From Vreelandella neptunia (GTDB lineage: Bacteria > Pseudomonadota > Gammaproteobacteria > Pseudomonadales > Halomonadaceae), in assembly GCF_022489065.1 (NCBI RefSeq), contig NZ_JAKVTW010000012.1:1-64000 (forward strand): a stretch of DNA of 64,000 bases, written 5' to 3'. The notes under the pieces were generated by a model. That model saw only the letters and a list, made by a program, of their open reading frames with translations, searched no databases and was not told the origin of the DNA. This document shows, piece by piece, positions 59,600 through 64,000 of this stretch (its first letter is position 1; the number at the start of each line of letters is the position of its first letter). The position numbers and the translations under genes are program-made.

Positions 59600-60550
59600 T
59601 TAACTCCACACTTTTAGCTGGTCCCGATAATCATCTTGCGCCTGGCTGGCGCTAACGGGCGTTAGCCACACCTCGGTACCGGGGAGGCACTGGGAGAGGG
59701 TTGCGCAGGCGATGGCGGTGAGGGCGCCTAAGCGTGGGTAGCCACCTATTGTCTGACGGTCGTTCATCAGTACGATGGGTTGGCCGTCCGGGGGTATCTG
59801 TACGGCACCTAGCGGAATACCTTCCGAAATAATGCCCGTGAGCGAACCATGCAGACCGGGGCCAGTGAGCCTTACGCCCATGCGGTCGGCGCGATTATCC
59901 ACTGTCCAGGGCTGATTAAACGCCTGAAAAAGAGAGTGGCCGCTGAAGGAAGCGATTTGCGAACCTAGCACGATGGGTAAGTGGCAGCCTGACGCAGGCA
60001 TACGTGGGCCTTGGCCTTCCACGATACGGCGCACCGCTGGGGCGGTACCTTTCCAGGTTAGCCGGTCACCCACTTTCAGCGGCTTGCCATCTTCATGTAA
60101 ACCGCCAATTTGCTCCCGGGCGGTGCATGCGCGACTGCCCAACACCTCCGGCGCATTTAGCCCGCCGGGAAAGGCGAGGTAGGCGCGCAAGCCCTGGCGC
60201 GGCTGGCGAAAAACTAGGCGCTGGCCGGGCAGTAGCTTGAAGCTTGAATTAGGGGCGAGTGGCTTGCCATCCAATTGGGCGTCTAAATCCGCCCCGGTCA
60301 GCGCTAAACGCACCTCGCTTTCGGTTTCAAAGCTTAGGCCGCCGCCCATAACGATTTCCAGGGCGGCGCTGTTTAGTGAGTTGCCGAGCAGCCAATTGGC
60401 CCAGCGGAAGGAGATCCAGTCGGCGGCACCGCCTTGGGTAACCCCTAAATGACCGACGCCAAACCGCCCGGCATCTTGAATTAGCGCCAGTGGACCAACC
60501 TGTTTAACGAGCATCCCTTTGCGCGCTTCATTCATTGCCGCATGGCTCAT
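59600..60550 (-). CDS. pxpC: 5-oxoprolinase subunit C
   Basis: Protein of 316 residues of the KipA / biotin-dependent carboxyltransferase-like family. Signature segments include ALIQDAGRFGVGHLGVTQGGAAD near the start and IGGYPRLGALT near the end. With PxpA and PxpB it opens 5-oxoproline (pyroglutamate) to glutamate using ATP. It overlaps pxpB by 4 bases. Confidence 0.92.
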   Translation of the reverse strand: MSHAAMNEARKGMLVKQVGPLALIQDAGRFGVGHLGVTQGGAADWISFRWANWLLGNSLNSAALEIVMGGGLSFETESEVRLALTGADLDAQLDGKPLAPNSSFKLLPGQRLVFRQPRQGLRAYLAFPGGLNAPEVLGSRACTAREQIGGLHEDGKPLKVGDRLTWKGTAPAVRRIVEGQGPRMPASGCHLPIVLGSQIASFSGHSLFQAFNQPWTVDNRADRMGVRLTGPGLHGSLTGIISEGIPLGAVQIPPDGQPIVLMNDRQTIGGYPRLGALTAIACATLSQCLPGTEVWLTPVSASQAQDDYRDQLKVWS

Positions 60551-61287
60551 GGGCGCTCCTCCATCGGCGTAGTATCGCCACCGTCCGCTTCAAACTCTGC
60601 GCGGGAGATCGCTCTAAAGCGTACCTTGTCGCCGGGGCGAAATAGCGGATCACCACGTTTGGCATACTCAAATAACGGCACGTTGGTGCGTCCAAGAATG
60701 TTCCAGCCACCCGGGGAAAGCAGCGGATAAATCGCGGTTTGCCGATCAGCAATGCCAACGCTGCCCGCCGCCACTTTTCGGCGTGGTGTTTTCAAACGCG
60801 GCGTAGCCAGCGCTTCATCTACCAAGCCCATGAACCCATAACCCGGTGCAAAACCCAGCGCGAACACGCAGTAATCGTGATTACAGTGCTGCTTGATCAG
60901 CTCATCCACGCTTATGCCCGCACGCTTGGCGACCATGGGCAGCTCAGGGCCCACGCTTTCGTCGTACCACACCGGAATATCGTGCAATTCACCGGCTTGC
61001 GTATCCACAGGAGTAAGGCCCGAAAGTGCCTTGTGAATAAGTTGCAGGGCGTTGGTATGGGTTACCTGCTGGCAGTCGTAATGGACTAACAGCGTGGTGT
61101 AAGAGGGCACCAGATCAATTAACGCCGCGCCAAAGGCCTTACGCAGTGTTTGGTCAGCGGCGATTACCCACGCCATATTGGTTTCATCGATGGTATTGAA
61201 GAGACGTACCATCAAGGCATCCATGGCGGCGGTTTCAACACGTACGTTAGTGTTTCTTTCAGCGTTTCTTCCAATAAGGGCTTTCAC
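60547..61287 (-). CDS. pxpB: 5-oxoprolinase subunit B
   Basis: Protein of 246 residues of the KipI family: [34 protein letters not shown] and [12 protein letters not shown] are diagnostic. Partner of PxpC in the ATP-dependent 5-oxoprolinase. It overlaps pxpA and pxpC by 4 bases each, so the three are translated together. Confidence 0.93.
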   Translation of the reverse strand: MKALIGRNAERNTNVRVETAAMDALMVRLFNTIDETNMAWVIAADQTLRKAFGAALIDLVPSYTTLLVHYDCQQVTHTNALQLIHKALSGLTPVDTQAGELHDIPVWYDESVGPELPMVAKRAGISVDELIKQHCNHDYCVFALGFAPGYGFMGLVDEALATPRLKTPRRKVAAGSVGIADRQTAIYPLLSPGGWNILGRTNVPLFEYAKRGDPLFRPGDKVRFRAISRAEFEADGGDTTPMEERP

Positions 61288-62036
61288 ACCTGCTCCAGCG
61301 CCTGAAAGGCCTCGCGAATAGCGCGCACGGCGGCTACTGATTCGGGGTTATCGCCGTGAACACATAGCGTATCGCAGGCTAAGTGAAGCGGTGTGCCGTC
61401 GAGCGCTGTGAGCGGCTCGCCTTTGGCCAGCATAATGGCCTGATTGACGATGGTGTTCTGGTCGTGATGTACGGCGTTAGGCAAACGCCGTGACGCCAAG
61501 TGGCCGTTGGCGTCGTAGGCGCGGTCAGCGAAGGTTTCGAACCAGAGGGTAATGCCGAGCTTGGCGGCCAGCTCGCGATGTGGCTCAGGGTCGGCAGTGG
61601 ACATAATCATTAGCGGCAGACTCGGATCGTAAGCCCGCACCGCATGCATTACACCTTCGAGTAGTGCTGGATTAGCCGCCATGTCGTTATACAGGGCGCC
61701 ATGAGGTTTGATGTAGCTCAGATGGGTGCCTTCGGCTTGGCATATACCTGCCAGAGCGCCTATCTGATACAGCACCATGTCTTCCGCTTCTTCTGGTGAG
61801 CAGGCCATTGAACGGCGGCCAAAGCCCATCAAATCCGGGTAACCAGGATGCGCTCCAATACGGACGCCGTTCTGAACCGCTAGTTTGACGGTGCGGCGCA
61901 TCACATGAGGGTCGGAGGCGTGGAAGCCGCAGGCGATATTGGCGCAATCGACATAGGGCATCGCATCGGCATCCAGCCCAATGGTCCAGTTGCCGAAACT
62001 TTCGCCCATATCGCAATTAAGCAGGGGGATGGCCAT
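61284..62036 (-). CDS. pxpA: 5-oxoprolinase subunit A
   Basis: Start set at ATG 62036 because AGGAG precedes it and the protein then begins at the conserved [11 protein letters not shown]; the longer frame to 62159 only adds translated tandem repeats. The product is 250 residues (E. coli PxpA 244), LamB/YcsF family, with [11 protein letters not shown] and [11 protein letters not shown] motifs. First gene of the pxpABC operon. Confidence 0.93.
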   Translation of the reverse strand: MAIPLLNCDMGESFGNWTIGLDADAMPYVDCANIACGFHASDPHVMRRTVKLAVQNGVRIGAHPGYPDLMGFGRRSMACSPEEAEDMVLYQIGALAGICQAEGTHLSYIKPHGALYNDMAANPALLEGVMHAVRAYDPSLPLMIMSTADPEPHRELAAKLGITLWFETFADRAYDANGHLASRRLPNAVHHDQNTIVNQAIMLAKGEPLTALDGTPLHLACDTLCVHGDNPESVAAVRAIREAFQALEQV

Positions 62037-62051
62037 AGCGACTCCTGTTGT

Positions 62052-62086
62052 TGATTTAGCTGATTTAGCTGATTTAGCTGATTCAG
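62052..62086. repeat. 9-bp tandem repeat in the pxpA leader
   Basis: TGATTTAGC occurs three times in a row, followed by TGATTCAG. It begins 16 bases upstream of the pxpA start. On the transcribed strand it reads GCTAAATCA units. It could vary in length by slippage and alter the leader. No other feature is seen in the rest of the gap up to 62419, which separates pxpA from the divergent LysR gene. Confidence 0.7.
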
Positions 62087-62419
62087 TGGAAGCGGTGACT
62101 TGGCTGTAGCTTATGTGTAATCCACCACCAATATATGAACACGGCATGCTCAGTGCCAATCGTTTTTGACGATACTAACTATCGGGCACTCCTATCATAT
62201 TGTTATTTGGTAGAAAAATGGTTGACGCTTGGGCACGATACGCTTATCACAGTAAGAGCGGGCCGTGATAATAGCGTTGGTGAAATAACACTGCTGGGAG
62301 TGGTCTCAAAGTTGCATAGTTATCATGGCAGTCATAAGCGGTAGCCCTCTGCACTCCTCTGTAACTGTTAGCACGGCAGCGTTTATTTACCCCAGAAAGA
62401 CATTTGTAGGCGAGTCACT

Positions 62420-63409
62420 ATGCTCGATTTTAAAGAACTTGAGGCGTTTGTATGGGCGGTGAGGTTAGGCTCCTTCCGTAAGGCGGCTACTCGCCTGCAC
62501 CTTACCCAGCCTTCTGTTTCTGAGCGTATTTCGCGCCTTGAAACTACGGTGGGGGAGCTGCTGCTGGAGCGCGCCGCTCGGCCAATTCAACCCACCATGC
62601 GCGGCCGAGAGTTCTTTATGCACGCCGAGCGTATGCTGCACCAACGCGATGAAGCGATGAAGCTTTTCGATAATGAAGAGGCTTTTTCTGCACCATTGCG
62701 GCTCGGCACCATTGAAACCATTGCCCATAGCTGGTTTCCCGACTTTATGCGTCAGCTTACCGAGCGGTATCCGCGTCTGACGATCGAGTTAACGGTTGAT
62801 TATTCGCCGGTTTTGAATGAGCGGCTGCTGAGTAATGAGTTGGATATCGTGCTGGCAATGAATGGCTATTCGCCCCAAAAGCAGATCGACTACGAGTCGT
62901 TGAGCCCTTATGAAATGGGCATGTTTGTGTCCCCGCGGCATGCCGAGATGCTGAGCGAAAGTAGCGAATCTTGGTGCAAAAAGTTGCCCTTTATTTCGTT
63001 TGGTAAGCAGGCGCGCCCTCATTCAGAGTTGGTGCACTATTTGGCAGAGCAGGGCGTGGCCAGCCCGCGTATCCATAGCGTTAGTACATTAATGACGATT
63101 GTGCGCATGACCACCGAAGGGTTGGGGATTGGCGCGTTGCCGGTGGCTACTGTGCTGGAAGAGTGGCAGCGGGGGGAGCTTTACCGACTTGAGCTGCCAC
63201 TGCCATTACCCGCCATGCACTATGATGTGATATGGCGCAATGCTAACCATCCGCGTTTTTGCCGTGGCGTTGCCCGCTTGGCCCAGCAGTGCGCCTGCAG
63301 CTATGCCCAGGCGCGTCGTGCCGATATGACAACAACACTTTTCTCCGGGCGCTGGGTCTCTTCCAACGCCTCCTCTGGCACTACCAAAGCAACAGCAACA
63401 CACTATTAG
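62420..63409 (+). CDS. LysR-type transcriptional regulator divergent from pxpABC
   Basis: Protein of 329 residues. The winged helix-turn-helix is at about 3-62 (FRKAATRLHLTQPSVSERISR) and the effector-binding domain at about 90-295. The C-terminal extension is low-complexity, rich in Ser and Thr. It is read divergently from pxpABC with 383 bases between starts and lies 39 bases before a TRAP binding-protein gene, so it may control either unit (inference). Confidence 0.88.
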   Translation: MLDFKELEAFVWAVRLGSFRKAATRLHLTQPSVSERISRLETTVGELLLERAARPIQPTMRGREFFMHAERMLHQRDEAMKLFDNEEAFSAPLRLGTIETIAHSWFPDFMRQLTERYPRLTIELTVDYSPVLNERLLSNELDIVLAMNGYSPQKQIDYESLSPYEMGMFVSPRHAEMLSESSESWCKKLPFISFGKQARPHSELVHYLAEQGVASPRIHSVSTLMTIVRMTTEGLGIGALPVATVLEEWQRGELYRLELPLPLPAMHYDVIWRNANHPRFCRGVARLAQQCACSYAQARRADMTTTLFSGRWVSSNASSGTTKATATHY

Positions 63410-63448
63410 AAGCACCACACTATTAATAGAAATAAGAGGGTTCTCACG

Positions 63449-64000
63449 ATGCGTAAGACAATAACGACTTCACTACTCCTAGCGACAGCCTGTGGCTTGA
63501 CGGTAACGGCTCACGCGGCGGAATGGACCATGGCGACGCCCTACGGTGATGCAAGTTTCCATACCCAAAACACCAAGCAGTTCGCTGAAGATGTAGCGGA
63601 AGCGACCGACGGCGAGCTGACCATTACCGTACACAGCGGTGGCTCCTTGGTGGCGCACGGTGAGATTAAGCCATCGGTTCGTCGTGGCACCATTGATGCA
63701 GGTGAAGTCTTCCTTTCGGTTCTCTCCAACGATGATCCGATCTTTGAAGTCGATACGCTGCCGGGTGTCGCGGGCAGCTACGATGATGCTTACGCGCTGT
63801 GGGAAGCCACCAAACCAATGATTACCGAGCTGTTTGCCTACGAAGGGCTGATCCCTTTATATGCCGTTGCTTGGCCCGCCCAGGGGATTTACACCGCAGA
63901 GCCACTAACTGACCCCGAGCAGTTCGAAGGTCTGCGTGTACGTGCGCCTAATATCAATACTCAGCGCTTCGTGGATAACTTGGGTGGTAGCCCCACTGAG
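63449..64000 (+). CDS. TRAP transporter substrate-binding protein (DctP family), cut by window edge
   Basis: Only the first 184 residues are inside the window. A Sec signal peptide ends near residue 23 (AHA-AEW). The DctP fold follows, with SFHTQNTKQFAEDV, GELTITVHSGGSL and the characteristic FEGLRVRAPN segment near 170. The protein would capture an organic acid in the periplasm for a TRAP carrier whose membrane genes should follow outside the window. Its neighbours suggest 5-oxoproline or a related acid, which is only a guess. Confidence 0.9.
   Translation, partial: MRKTITTSLLLATACGLTVTAHAAEWTMATPYGDASFHTQNTKQFAEDVAEATDGELTITVHSGGSLVAHGEIKPSVRRGTIDAGEVFLSVLSNDDPIFEVDTLPGVAGSYDDAYALWEATKPMITELFAYEGLIPLYAVAWPAQGIYTAEPLTDPEQFEGLRVRAPNINTQRFVDNLGGSPTE

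Noticed and set aside
62037..62159. N-terminal extension of PxpA reaching to 62159
   Set aside because: It consists mostly of translated tandem repeats, lacks a binding site, and family members start at the conserved NCDMGES region served by the AGGAG at the shorter start.

Overview
The window looks like chromosome from a moderately GC-rich, motile, aerobic gammaproteobacterium. Gene content (proton-translocating transhydrogenase, type IV pilus minor pilins, chemoreceptor, c-di-GMP enzymes, TRAP transporter) and protein style suggest the Halomonadaceae (Halomonas/Vreelandella-like). That placement is an inference; no rRNA or taxonomic marker is present. I saw no tRNA, rRNA, CRISPR array, insertion sequence or phage gene.

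Region 1 (1-18.7 kb). After a GAF/EAL c-di-GMP phosphodiesterase comes the most striking locus: one leftward run of eleven tightly packed genes (18697 down to 2305) built on srfA-srfB-srfC. It encodes an actin/Hsp70-like ATPase (SrfB), a dynamin-like GTPase (SrfC), three single-pass membrane proteins (one with a VWA domain), a secreted VWA protein, a LolCDE/MacB-like ABC pair, an exported formylglycine-generating-enzyme fold lacking the active-site cysteines, and two coiled-coil lipoproteins. Together they look like a trans-envelope machine of unknown function.

Region 2 (18.7-24.8 kb) is a signalling patch with visible gene decay: a LuxR-type DNA-binding remnant, an orphan membrane protein, a ZnuA-like zinc-binding-protein remnant, a PAS-GGDEF cyclase abutting a GAF-GGDEF-EAL phosphodiesterase, a receiver protein without its DNA-binding domain, and an intact NarL-type regulator.

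Region 3 (24.8-44.9 kb) is mostly housekeeping: speB with a divergent LysR gene, pntAB, the minor pilin operon fimT-pilV-pilW-pilX-pilY1, an ABC exporter, an aldo/keto reductase, katG, a propeller-like protein and a chemoreceptor.

Region 4 (45.2-59.6 kb) is a complete nicotinate degradation cluster: nicotinate hydroxylase (nicA plus two molybdenum-type large subunits), nicC, nicX, nicD, nicF, nicE, the MarR regulator nicR, an XdhC-type chaperone and a probable Na+/solute symporter. The hydroxylase is unusual: an intact 759-residue molybdenum subunit is encoded apart from a second protein in which a shortened, degenerate molybdenum domain is fused to three cytochrome c domains. A palindromic site at both divergent promoters suggests common control by NicR. 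The route is nicotinate -> 6-hydroxynicotinate (NicAB) -> 2,5-dihydroxypyridine (NicC) -> N-formylmaleamate (NicX) -> maleamate (NicD) -> maleate (NicF) -> fumarate (NicE).

Region 5 (59.6-64 kb) holds pxpABC (5-oxoprolinase), a divergent LysR regulator and the start of a TRAP transporter binding-protein gene cut by the window edge.
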